Translations under genes and position numbers: made by a program | In this document: piece after piece, positions 1-5,398 of the stretch | Layout of the letters: every line of letters begins with the position of its first letter | Numbering within the stretch: position 1 is the stretch's first letter | The notes under the pieces: model-generated | Seen by the model: the letters and a program-made list of their open reading frames with translations, nothing else | Databases searched by the model: none | What the model was told of the DNA's origin: nothing | NCBI GenBank assembly: GCA_964594175.1 | Contig: CAZQLM010000020.1 | Span: 1 to 16,085 of the forward strand | DNA length: 16,085 nt | Reading direction: 5' to 3' | From: SZUA-1535 sp964594175 | GTDB taxonomy: Archaea; Aenigmatarchaeota; Aenigmatarchaeia; Aenigmatarchaeales; SZUA-1535

Positions 1-252
1 CAGTTTATCCGGGGCTTTTCGCAACCAGTAATAACAGAGTATATAAACTCTTTAACACCTTCAAAAGCCAGAGCTACCGTGCTCAGTGCAGAAAGCATGG
101 CAAGAAAGCTCTTCTACGCTTCTGTAATTCCGATTCTTGGTTATATCGCAGATGTTTATACTCTTACACAAGCTTTGTTAATGCTTAGCATTATTACTTT
201 AGTTTCAGGAATTTCTGCTATTTTAATCTTGCATAAAGAAAAATTGCTCTAA
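1..252 (+). CDS. MFS transporter, C-terminal fragment (window edge)
   Basis: Reading frame 1 is open from the first base to a TAA at 250-252 and gives 83 residues with no start in the window, so the gene begins upstream. The fragment reads like the last two membrane helices of a major facilitator superfamily permease. A loop of the type SLTPSKARATVLSAESM is the common cytoplasmic loop 'tp.e.RATvlS' before helix 11. It is followed by hydrophobic stretches around residues 40-53 and 58-78 and a short basic tail (HKEKLL). Such proteins are drug or metabolite exporters in the cytoplasmic membrane, and the substrate cannot be told from this part. It converges on the decayed gene that ends at 269. 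The family call rests on the loop motif and hydrophobicity only. Confidence 0.7.
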   Translation, partial: QFIRGFSQPVITEYINSLTPSKARATVLSAESMARKLFYASVIPILGYIADVYTLTQALLMLSIITLVSGISAILILHKEKLL

Positions 253-268
253 CTTTTGCGTCGCAAAA

Positions 269-622
269 TTATTTAAATTTTTTATTTTTCTTCGCAGATT
301 CATTGCGATTCAACAGCACGGTATCTTCGCTCACCCCTATTTCTTGAGCAAGCTCTCTTGCTTTCATGGGCTTAGCGAGCAAAAGCTCAATGATTTTTGA
401 AGAAACCACGTCTTCTTCAACATATGGCTTTCTTTTTATAATAAGTTTTGTCGTGTTTTCTGTTAGCTCATATCTAAGCTCTATTCCCTTTTTCACTATT
501 TCCTTCATTGCAAGGATTCCACTTCCGTATTTTTCTATTATTCCGACATCAAAGAACTACTGCGCGAGAATAGGATTTCTCGGCTTGTGCAAAGGTCTTT
601 CTAGATTGAGAATCTCTGCCAT
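269..622 (-). pseudogene. Decayed COG2865-type ATP-dependent helicase/transcriptional regulator fragment
   Basis: An intact reading frame of 79 codons starts at the ATG at 508, but the same frame continues upstream through recognisable protein. From an ATG at 622 it reads MAEILNLERPLHKPRNPILA, then Q, an in-frame amber (TAG at 557-559), and then FFDVGIIEKYGSGILAMKE. The 'RNP.lA..f...g.iEkyGsGi' block is the signature of the C-terminal HATPase_c_4-like part of the COG2865 (AlbA_2/RecG-like) family. A winged-helix-like segment (ELLLAKPMKARELAQEIGVS) follows, where the intact family has its C-terminal HTH. The large N-terminal DNA-binding part is absent, and the 3' end turns into a lysine/asparagine-rich tail. 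I read this as a truncated, stop-interrupted relic. A short HTH protein starting at 508 is still possible. Confidence 0.6.
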
Positions 623-630
623 TCACAAAT

Positions 631-638
631 TTTAAATT
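631..638 (+). promoter_or_regulatory. TATA box of the deacetylase gene
   Basis: TTTAAATT lies with its centre about 24 nt before the ATG at 658. At the usual archaeal TATA-to-start-site distance, transcription would begin at or next to the start codon, so the mRNA is probably leaderless. No Shine-Dalgarno sequence is visible before the ATG. Confidence 0.5.
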
Positions 639-657
639 CTCTTGCTTTATCTTATTC

Positions 658-1494
658 ATGAAAGTAGTTTTCGATGAACGCTGCTTGGAATATGCTTTTC
701 CATTCCACCCAGAAAGCCCGGAAAGAGTAGAGAAAATAAAGCTTGCTCTGGAAGAACTAGGAGCTAGCTTTATCAGGCCAAAGAAAATTGAAGAAAAGCT
801 CCTGCTCAAAGTGCATGAGAAAAGCTTTATCCAAAAACTCAAGAAAAAGGATTATTTTGACTTAGATACACCTAAGCTAGAGTTCAGCTATGCTTTGCTT
901 TCTGCAGCTTGCGCTGTGAAAGCAGCTAAAATAAATGGTTTTTCTCTTTCTAGGCCACCTGGCCACCATGCTGGAAAAAATTTTCTCGGCGGATTTTGCT
1001 ATCTCAACAACATAGCAATAGCATTGGAAAGCGTGAGGAAGGAAAGCGAAAAAGCAGTTATCCTAGACATAGATGCTCATCACGGAAACGGCACAGAGAA
1101 CATTTTCTTTGCAAAAGAAAATGTGCTTTACATTTCTTTACATCAGCACCCGCTTTTTCCCGGAACAGGAAAAGAAAGCAGAAAAAATTGCATAAACTTT
1201 CCTTTACCTCCCTGCACAGGAGGAGAGCTCTACATTAAAACCTTACAAAAAGCTCTGGAAATAGCTGAAAAATTTTCTCCAGATATTTTTGCTGTTTCAC
1301 TTGGTTTTGACACGTATGAAAGGGATGAACTTTCGCAATTTCTCATTAAAGAAAGTGATTTTGAATTCATAGGAAAATTACTCTCAAGCTTTGCGAAAAC
1401 TACGGAAATGTTTTTCCTGGTACTTGAAGGAGGTTATGCACGGGAAATAGAAAAACCTGCATATGCGTTTTTTAAAGGTTTTTTCAAGCACTGA
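658..1494 (+). CDS. Histone deacetylase family (class II / acetylpolyamine amidohydrolase-like) Zn-dependent deacetylase
   Basis: A 278-residue protein with the arginase-deacetylase fold of the HDAC superfamily, which removes acetyl groups from lysine or polyamine substrates. Visible motifs are: the substrate-rim sequence HPESPERV (17-24); the catalytic pair in RPPGHHA (H103, H104); GGFCYLNN (111-118); the metal site DIDAHHGNGT with likely zinc ligands D139 and H141; the third ligand D218 in LGFDTY; and the active-site tyrosine Y260 in LEGGY. All catalytic positions are present, so it should be active. The length is short for the family (often 300-375), mainly through trimmed loops. The start is supported by a TATA box about 24 nt upstream. 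The natural substrate is unknown; chromatin proteins or acetylated polyamines are both plausible in archaea. Confidence 0.93.
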   Translation: MKVVFDERCLEYAFPFHPESPERVEKIKLALEELGASFIRPKKIEEKLLLKVHEKSFIQKLKKKDYFDLDTPKLEFSYALLSAACAVKAAKINGFSLSRPPGHHAGKNFLGGFCYLNNIAIALESVRKESEKAVILDIDAHHGNGTENIFFAKENVLYISLHQHPLFPGTGKESRKNCINFPLPPCTGGELYIKTLQKALEIAEKFSPDIFAVSLGFDTYERDELSQFLIKESDFEFIGKLLSSFAKTTEMFFLVLEGGYAREIEKPAYAFFKGFFKH

Positions 1495-1508
1495 ATTCTT
1501 TAGAAATG

Positions 1509-1895
1509 TTATCCTTTATAAACAATTCCTTCTCCTGATTTATCTTCTATTACAATTTCCATGCCATCCTTCAATTTAGAGATATCGATATTCTTTATTA
1601 CTGGAATATTCAGTATATGCCCGAGTCTGCAAAGATCATCAACCACCGAAACATTATCCTCTATGATAATTCCTTTAATGTTATCCATCTCAGATATTCT
1701 TTTTCCGATTTCTTCACTTATTTTCAGGTATAAAAATCTATTCTGTGTTACTTTTTTTGTAAACACAAGGATTCCTTCACGCTTTTTCTGTATGTCTTCT
1801 ACAGAATCGATTATCATAGCTTTACCTTTGGCTGCTGTTGCTTCTGTAAAAGACACCCCTTCACCTTTAGCTATTATTTCCTTTTCTTTTGTCAT
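1509..1895 (-). CDS. Stand-alone PEP-utilising-enzyme swivelling (mobile) domain protein, catalytic His missing
   Basis: 128 residues matching the swivelling phosphohistidine domain of PEP synthase, PPDK and PTS enzyme I. The N-terminal strand pair is GEGVSFTEATAAKGKAMII (12-30), followed by 'GILVFTKKVT', 'KGIIIEDNVS', 'LNIPVIKNI' and the C-terminal 'LKDGMEIVIEDKSGEGIVY'. In active domains the segment before the 'lgIPavvg' strand is GG.TSHaAi, with the phospho-accepting histidine. Here it reads EDNVSVVDDLCRLGHILNIP: the double glycine is gone and the His position is filled by Asp. The only nearby His lies about six residues later, in what should be a helix. No ATP-grasp or TIM-barrel partner is adjacent. 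It is therefore a structural or regulatory relative rather than an obvious phosphotransfer domain. A TATA box (TATTTATATAT, 1916-1926, minus strand) centred 26 nt before the ATG suggests a leaderless mRNA. Confidence 0.75.
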   Translation of the reverse strand: MTKEKEIIAKGEGVSFTEATAAKGKAMIIDSVEDIQKKREGILVFTKKVTQNRFLYLKISEEIGKRISEMDNIKGIIIEDNVSVVDDLCRLGHILNIPVIKNIDISKLKDGMEIVIEDKSGEGIVYKG

Positions 1896-1915
1896 GATTA
1901 TTTTTTCTTCAGCAG

Positions 1916-1926
1916 ATATATAAATA
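1916..1926 (-). promoter_or_regulatory. TATA box of the swivelling-domain gene
   Basis: On the minus strand TATTTATATAT is centred about 26 nt before the ATG at 1895. This spacing puts the transcription start essentially on the start codon. Confidence 0.55.
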
Positions 1927-1963
1927 CATATTTTCTTAAAAACTTCAATCTAACACACAATAC

Positions 1964-2077
1964 TTATTTCTTATTTTTAAGCTCTTCTACATCCACCTTA
2001 TGTTCTCTTTCTTCATTAGGCAGAACCACAAAGAATCTTGTCTCTTCAATATCGATATGGAGGATAATTTTTTGGTG
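1964..2077 (-). pseudogene. Degenerate short reading-frame fragment
   Basis: The minus strand between 2280 and 1924 contains no intact gene. A 37-codon frame (TAA at 1964-1966) encodes IDIEETRFFVVLPNEEREHK, then a VDVEELK-type end. It looks protein-like but has no ATG, GTG or TTG. The same frame continues upstream of one TGA (2078-2080) into about 40 further codons (LLHIYSLNFSTFSTKDIKYI and onward, up to about 2195). I read this as a decayed gene with a nonsense codon. I do not recognise the family, and a chance open frame cannot be excluded. Confidence 0.3.
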
Positions 2078-2199
2078 TCAGATAAACTTTAAATCTTGGC
2101 AACAGAAGTTTTGAGTTTTATTTTTGTTCACTTCAATATACTTTATATCTTTTGTAGAAAATGTGGAAAAATTAAGCGAATAGATATGAAGCAGATTAA

Positions 2200-2412
2200 C
2201 TATTTTTTTACAGCTTTTCCAAAATACTAAGCATTTTCCTTACTTGCTTTAGCACTTTTTCTTATCCTTTTCTAGCTCATTTAACCCTTAAATTTTACAA
2301 ACTCTTCAATAATTCTCTTGTTTTCTTTGGTTATTTCTTTGCAATTTCTTAATTTTTCCATGAAAGAAGAAAAATCGTTCTGGTTTATATAGACGGGCAC
2401 CGCAAAATTGGA
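2200..2412 (-). pseudogene. Remnant resembling the N-terminus of an archaeal tyrosine integrase, next to tRNA-Arg
   Basis: Immediately downstream of the tRNA-Arg 3' end, on the same strand, the frame encodes NQNDFSSFMEKLRNCKEI followed by TKENKRIIEEFVKFKG (stop 2281-2283). 'KeITkENKriIeeFvkf' resembles the start of the SAM-like N-terminal domain of archaeal integrases ('..r.isEeNkelIleF..y'). After the stop, two other frames continue the theme (LNELEKDKKK, then VLKQVRKMLSILEKL), which fits a gene broken by two frameshifts. No catalytic C-terminal domain is seen. The apparent 93-codon frame that begins inside the tRNA (2562) is partly tRNA sequence and should not be annotated as a protein. Its position beside a tRNA, a usual integration site, supports the reading, but the family call is tentative. 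Confidence 0.4.
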
Positions 2413-2421
2413 ATGGTGCCC
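2395..2421. repeat. Perfect 7-bp inverted repeat at the tRNA-Arg 3' end
   Basis: GGGCACC (2395-2401) and GGTGCCC (2415-2421) are exact inverted copies around a 13-nt AT-rich spacer. The inner copy is the last bases of the tRNA-Arg acceptor strand plus CCA, and the outer copy lies just beyond the gene. It could be a trailer hairpin that delays 3' processing, a terminator, or the arms of an old integrase crossover site. Confidence 0.45.
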
Positions 2422-2430
2422 CCGCCGGGA

Positions 2431-2497
2431 GTTTCTCTGGCAAGAATGGATTTTCCGGTGAGGAATGGGTGATAAGGGCGGGTGTGGCGCCCCTATC
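2431..2497 (-). other. tRNA-Arg T-loop intron (position 59/60)
   Basis: 67 nt inserted between TTCAAA and T of the T-loop. Predicted splice fold: the T-stem is the outer helix; TTCA (2503-2500) faces AGAA (2436-2433) with three pairs and one A-A mismatch; the two 3-nt bulges are AA|G (2499-2497) and AC|T (2432-2430). Inside the intron GATAGGGGCG (2497-2488) pairs with CGCCCTTATC (2480-2471) as a 10-bp hairpin with one G-U. This is a relaxed rather than textbook bulge-helix-bulge. Confidence 0.75.
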
Positions 2498-2539
2498 TTT
2501 GAACCCGGGTCACGGGTTCCGCAGACCCGTGTGCTATCC

Positions 2540-2596
2540 ATTGTAGCGGCGCAGCAATCCATGGACTGAGCAAGCTTTCGTCATCTTGCCGCTCCG
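2540..2596 (-). other. tRNA-Arg D-loop intron (ends approximate)
   Basis: About 57 nt interrupt the D-loop. The intron folds back on itself: GGAGCGGCAA (2595-2586) pairs with TTGCTGCGCC (2557-2548), with one A-G mismatch and one G-U. TAGC (2602-2599) can pair with GCTA (2547-2544) as a 4-bp central helix, leaving bulges TTC (2598-2596) and CAA (2543-2541). Cutting TT|C gives the expected 5' exon. The strict 3' cut CA|A would leave two extra D-loop bases, so the 3' junction may instead lie at 2540/2539. The core contains an 8-nt palindrome, TCCATGGA. Confidence 0.65.
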
Positions 2597-2652
2597 AAGC
2601 TACACCACGGGGGCTTTGTAAAATTGCTTTACGGAACTTAAAACTTTACTTC

Positions 2653-3492
2653 TCAATAATAAAATTTAAATTCACCTTTTTTAAGAATTCTCAAAATTTT
2701 TTTCGGTGGTAACACGCCCACGTCTGTAACCACCTTCGAGACAAATTTCCAAGGTGTAACATCGAAAGCAGGATTTCTTATTGTGAGATTTCTAACCCTG
2801 AGCTTGGCAATTTCACTTGGATGGCGTTCTTCTATTATCAAGCTTTTACGAAAATCGAGCTTGAGAAGATTTCCGACGACAAAAAACGGTTTACGAAAGT
2901 ATTTAGCAATAAGAGCAAGAGTGAAAGTACCTATTTTGTTTACATTCCCCTCTTTTCGCATGGCATCGCTTCCAACGAGCACGAGGTCGCATTCTTTAAT
3001 GAAAAATCCACGTGCGTTATCTGTTATTAGAACGGTTGGTATTCCGTACTTTGCGAGCTCCTTTGCTGTTTTTATTCCCTGATATTTGGGGCGTGTTTCT
3101 GGAGCGTAAACCTTTTCAACCCTTCCTTCATCCCACGCTTTTTTTATCACTCCGAGAACTTCTGAGGAGTGACAATACGTCATGATTACCGAGCCTTCAG
3201 GAATCGATTTGCTACCGTATTTTGCAATTTTTTCTCCAGAATTTTTTAACCTTTCCAGCAATCCGTCAATAGCCTCCAAACTTTTTTCTTTTCTTAAAAT
3301 TTCGAGACAATTGTGAAGAACAACAGCAGTCGGTCGAATACTTTCAAGTTTTTCTGCATATTTTTCAAATCTTTTATCAAAACCGTGTTTCCTGCAATAT
3401 TCTTTGAAAAATTTCAGGGAAGCAATGGCAATTTCTTTTGCTCCCTGAATTTCAATATTTTTTATTTTTCGTTTTAATGTGCGAAAATCCAT
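2653..3492 (-). CDS. Ribose-1,5-bisphosphate isomerase (eIF2B alpha/beta/delta family)
   Basis: A 279-residue eIF2B-like protein. The N-terminal helical region is about 1-95 and the Rossmann-like catalytic domain about 96-279. Diagnostic blocks are: MTYCHSSEVL with the presumed catalytic Cys107; APETRPKYQG (130-139); LITDNA (155-160); LVGSDAM with the presumed catalytic Asp176; EGNVNKIGT (181-189); and RNPAFDVTPW (239-248), then TDVGVLPP. These fit archaeal R15P isomerase better than methylthioribose-1-phosphate isomerase, which carries a different motif around the Cys, or true eIF2B subunits. R15P isomerase (EC 5.3.1.29) converts ribose-1,5-bisphosphate to ribulose-1,5-bisphosphate in the archaeal AMP-salvage route that feeds form III RuBisCO. 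Neither AMP phosphorylase nor RuBisCO is in the window. The start at 3492 is supported by a TATA element 27 nt upstream. Confidence 0.85.
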   Translation of the reverse strand: MDFRTLKRKIKNIEIQGAKEIAIASLKFFKEYCRKHGFDKRFEKYAEKLESIRPTAVVLHNCLEILRKEKSLEAIDGLLERLKNSGEKIAKYGSKSIPEGSVIMTYCHSSEVLGVIKKAWDEGRVEKVYAPETRPKYQGIKTAKELAKYGIPTVLITDNARGFFIKECDLVLVGSDAMRKEGNVNKIGTFTLALIAKYFRKPFFVVGNLLKLDFRKSLIIEERHPSEIAKLRVRNLTIRNPAFDVTPWKFVSKVVTDVGVLPPKKILRILKKGEFKFYY

Positions 3493-3512
3493 GTAAAGTA
3501 AATGTTCACCGG

Positions 3513-3525
3513 AAATATAAATTTT
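3513..3525. promoter_or_regulatory. Shared, near-symmetric TATA element for the R15P isomerase and pcm genes
   Basis: AAATATAAATTTT in the 53-bp divergent spacer reads as a TATA box in both directions. Its centre (about 3519) is about 27 nt from the start codon of each gene (minus ATG at 3492, plus ATG at 3546). That spacing suggests leaderless transcripts both ways from one TBP site. Only the sequence geometry is seen. Confidence 0.55.
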
Positions 3526-3545
3526 GAATCAAGCAATATCTTTTC

Positions 3546-4196
3546 ATGAACTTAGAAGAACAAAACAAAAAGCTTGTGGAAATGCTTAAAAAAGCAGGGT
3601 ATATAAAAAGTGAAAGTGTTGAAAAGGCATTTCTTTCAACTCCAAGGCATTTATTTGTGCCAGAGTATTTGTTAAGATACGCTTATAACGACGAGCCCTT
3701 GCCGATTGGCTACGGTCAAACAATTTCACAGCCAAGTACTGTTGCTATAATGACTGAACTTTTGCAGGCGGATGAGGGAAATAAAATTCTAGAAATTGGC
3801 TCTGGTTCTGGATGGCAAGCCGCTATTTTGGCAAGAATAGTTGGAAGAAAGGGTAAGGTTTATACTGTTGAAACTATTGAAGAACTTGCAGATTTTGCAA
3901 GACAAAATATTAAGAAACTCGGAATAAAAAACGTAGAGGTTATTTGCAAAGACGGTTCTATCGGTTTACCGGAAAAAGCGCCGTTTGACAGAATTATCGT
4001 TACAGCAGCTTGTCCAAGTGCCGATCATTTACTTGAGCAGCTTAAAGATAATGGCAGGTTAGTAGCACCGGTTGGAAATGTTCATGCACAAATAATGATT
4101 GTTTATGAGAAGAGGAATGGAGAAATAAAAAAACTTCAGCATCCTGGTTATTTTGTTTTTGTTCCTCTTCGCGGTGAAAAAGGTTTTAAACTTTAA
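3546..4196 (+). CDS. pcm: Protein-L-isoaspartate O-methyltransferase
   Basis: A 216-residue class I SAM-dependent methyltransferase that methylates L-isoaspartyl residues formed by protein ageing, starting their repair. Family markers in order: PRHLFVPE (33-40); the substrate-side GYGQTISQPS (55-64); SAM motif I LEIGSGSGWQAA (82-93); an acidic ribose-binding end at YTVE (105-108); DGSIGLPEKAPFDRIIVTAA (around 136-155), which combines the family's 'dG..G.pe.apfD.I' block with motif II; GRLVAPVG; and the C-terminal FVPLRGEKGF. The length is typical. The ATG at 3546 has no Shine-Dalgarno but lies 27 nt from the shared TATA, so the mRNA is probably leaderless. The gene is followed by about 100 bp and then the ribosomal cluster, which has its own promoter. 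Confidence 0.96.
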   Translation: MNLEEQNKKLVEMLKKAGYIKSESVEKAFLSTPRHLFVPEYLLRYAYNDEPLPIGYGQTISQPSTVAIMTELLQADEGNKILEIGSGSGWQAAILARIVGRKGKVYTVETIEELADFARQNIKKLGIKNVEVICKDGSIGLPEKAPFDRIIVTAACPSADHLLEQLKDNGRLVAPVGNVHAQIMIVYEKRNGEIKKLQHPGYFVFVPLRGEKGFKL

Positions 4197-4246
4197 TTTT
4201 AATTTTATTACAACGTTTTTTCGTTTGTGCAAGTTACAAAATAAAT

Positions 4247-4290
4247 TTTAAATACCTTTACCTGCAAACTGAATAAAGTCTGAATAGGTG
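4247..4290 (+). promoter_or_regulatory. Promoter and Shine-Dalgarno of the uL4-uL23 operon
   Basis: TTTAAATA (4247-4254) is a TATA box about 47 nt before the uL4 ATG, predicting a leader of roughly 20 nt. That leader carries GGTG (4287-4290), 7 nt before the ATG. The arrangement differs from the leaderless single genes in this window. Confidence 0.5.
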
Positions 4291-4297
4291 TGCTTTA

Positions 4298-5113
4298 ATG
4301 AAAGTTAGTGTGCTTAACCTTGAAGGAAGAGTCGTGGAAAAAATAGACTTACCTACCTTCTTTTCTCTTCCTGTAAGAGAAGACCTGATAAAGCGTTGCG
4401 TGCTGGCTTTTCAAGCTAACAGACGCCAACCATACGGAGCTGATCCGCTTGCCGGAAAAAGAACAAGCGCTCATTACCACAGTAGAAGGGACCTCGCGCC
4501 GTTTCAGCGAATGATGAATCGCGAGCTCGCGAGATTGCCGAGAATCCATAGCCATTGCCCGCCACACTTATTCTTAACAGCACGCTTTGCTCCGCAGGCT
4601 GTTAAGGGAAGAAAAGCTCATCCGCCGAAAGCAGAGAAAAAATGGGAACAAAAAGTTAATAAAAAAGAGAAGAAACTCGCAACACTCTCTGCTCTTGCAG
4701 GTACCGCTGTTTTAGAGCTTGTAAAATCTCGCGGACACAAGTATGAAGGGGAACTTCCAATAATAGTTGAAGATTCCATAGAGAAGCTTTCTAAAGCAAA
4801 AAAAGTAGAGGAGTTTTTGAAGAAAATTGGACTGGAAAAAGAATTGGAAAGAGCAAAGAAAAAGAAAGTAAGGGCAGGTCGCGGTAAAATGCGTGGGAGA
4901 AGGTACAGAAAGAAAAAGTCGGTGCTTTTCGTTGTTTCCAACGCTTCTGTTCCTTTGAAAAAAGCAGCAAAAAATTTACCAGGTGTAGATGTTGTTAGTG
5001 CAAAAGATTTAAATGTCGAGCATTTAGCTCCTGGCGCACAACCCGGGAGGCTTACCGTATATACAAAAAGCGCAATAAGGGCACTTGAAAAAAGATTTGC
5101 AGATATATGGTGA
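4298..5113 (+). CDS. rpl4: 50S ribosomal protein uL4 (L4, archaeal/eukaryotic L4e type)
   Basis: A 271-residue large-subunit protein that lines the polypeptide exit tunnel and binds 23S rRNA domain I. Archaeal hallmarks: the N-terminal 'vl.leG..v..i.LP..F..pvReDLI.R' block (1-33); the tunnel-loop sequence QPYGADPLAGKRTSAH (44-59); PQAVKGRKAHPPKAEK (around 98-113); AGRGKMRGRRYRKKKS (193-208); and APGAQPGRLTVYTKSAI (246-262). Between TSAH and PQAV the tunnel extension has a divergent sequence (SRRDLAPFQRMMNRELARLP) in place of the usual Gly/Arg-rich loop. The usual upstream partner uL3 is absent; a methyltransferase gene precedes instead. A GGTG Shine-Dalgarno 7 nt upstream fixes the start. uL23 follows after a 6-nt gap. 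Confidence 0.97.
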   Translation: MKVSVLNLEGRVVEKIDLPTFFSLPVREDLIKRCVLAFQANRRQPYGADPLAGKRTSAHYHSRRDLAPFQRMMNRELARLPRIHSHCPPHLFLTARFAPQAVKGRKAHPPKAEKKWEQKVNKKEKKLATLSALAGTAVLELVKSRGHKYEGELPIIVEDSIEKLSKAKKVEEFLKKIGLEKELERAKKKKVRAGRGKMRGRRYRKKKSVLFVVSNASVPLKKAAKNLPGVDVVSAKDLNVEHLAPGAQPGRLTVYTKSAIRALEKRFADIW

Positions 5114-5119
5114 TGAGAT

Positions 5120-5386
5120 ATGAGTTTCGATCCGTTCAGAACACTCAAATACCCTTTACTCACAGAAAAGAACATTGGCATGATAGAAAGGGAAAACAAA
5201 ATAGTTTTTATTGTGGATAGAAGAGCCAATAAAAAGCAAATAGCAAAAGCTATGGAAAAACTTTTTGAAGTGAAGGTCGAAAGTGTTAATACGCTTATTG
5301 ACAGAAAAGGAAGAAAGAAAGCTTATGTTAAGCTTAGCAAGGATTACAAAGCCACAGACCTTGCTACAAGATTGGGAATGATATAA
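5120..5386 (+). CDS. rpl23: 50S ribosomal protein uL23
   Basis: An 88-residue protein of normal archaeal length that sits at the tunnel exit and forms part of the docking site for SRP and the translocon. Family features: 'YPLLTEKNIGMIERENKIVF' (11-30), matching the usual 'P.iTEKa...ie..N.l.F' start; a central 'A.KkqIk.A.ekLFeVKVe.VNTl' block (39-60); and the end 'KAYVKLSKDYKATDLATRLG'. It begins 6 nt after the uL4 stop in the same transcript. Translational coupling is likely, since TGATGAGAT lies directly upstream. The transcript then meets the inverted cysteine synthase gene 12 nt beyond the stop, so uL23 is not followed by uL2 as in the standard cluster. Confidence 0.97.
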   Translation: MSFDPFRTLKYPLLTEKNIGMIERENKIVFIVDRRANKKQIAKAMEKLFEVKVESVNTLIDRKGRKKAYVKLSKDYKATDLATRLGMI

Positions 5387-5398
5387 AAAGAAATAAAA

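Larger units (their letters stand above)
2414..2614 (-). tRNA. tRNA-Arg (anticodon GCG) with introns in the D-loop and the T-loop
   Basis: Read on the minus strand from 2614. Acceptor GCCCCCG (2614-2608) pairs perfectly with CGGGGGC (2424-2418); the discriminator is A2417 and CCA (2416-2414) is encoded. D-stem GTGT (2605-2602) pairs with GCAC (2534-2531). Anticodon stem CGGGT (2529-2525) pairs with ACCCG (2517-2513) around loop CTGCGGA, giving anticodon GCG (2522-2520). T-stem CCGGG (2508-2504) pairs with CCCGG (2429-2425). Two loops are interrupted. The D-loop carries about 57 extra nt; removing roughly 2596-2540 leaves AGCTTGGATA, with GG and A20 as in archaeal Arg tRNAs. The T-loop reads TTCAAA (2503-2498), then 67 nt (2497-2431), then T2430. 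The spliced tRNA is about 74 nt plus CCA. A TTTTAA element about 26-30 nt upstream may be its TATA box. The anticodon and both stems are clear; the D-loop intron ends are uncertain by a few bases. Confidence 0.9.

Noticed and set aside
557..559. Pyrrolysine reading of the amber codon in the COG2865-like fragment
   Set aside because: The family has no known pyrrolysine, the gene is also truncated at the N-terminus, and nothing else in the window points to pyrrolysine machinery.
2281..2562. 93-codon open frame on the minus strand as a real protein
   Set aside because: Its first half is the tRNA-Arg anticodon arm, T-arm, T-loop intron and acceptor strand read as codons. Only the last 30-40 codons look protein-like, and these are treated as part of a broken integrase-like remnant.
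2541..2596. C/D-box guide RNA inside the tRNA-Arg D-loop intron
   Set aside because: AAGATGACGA resembles a C box, but no CTGA D box is found on the same strand at a suitable position; the strand with CTGA lacks a C box.
4618..5229. 203-codon frame antisense to uL4/uL23
   Set aside because: It is a shadow frame of highly conserved ribosomal genes, rich in Phe/Ser from reversed Lys/Glu codons, with no family features.
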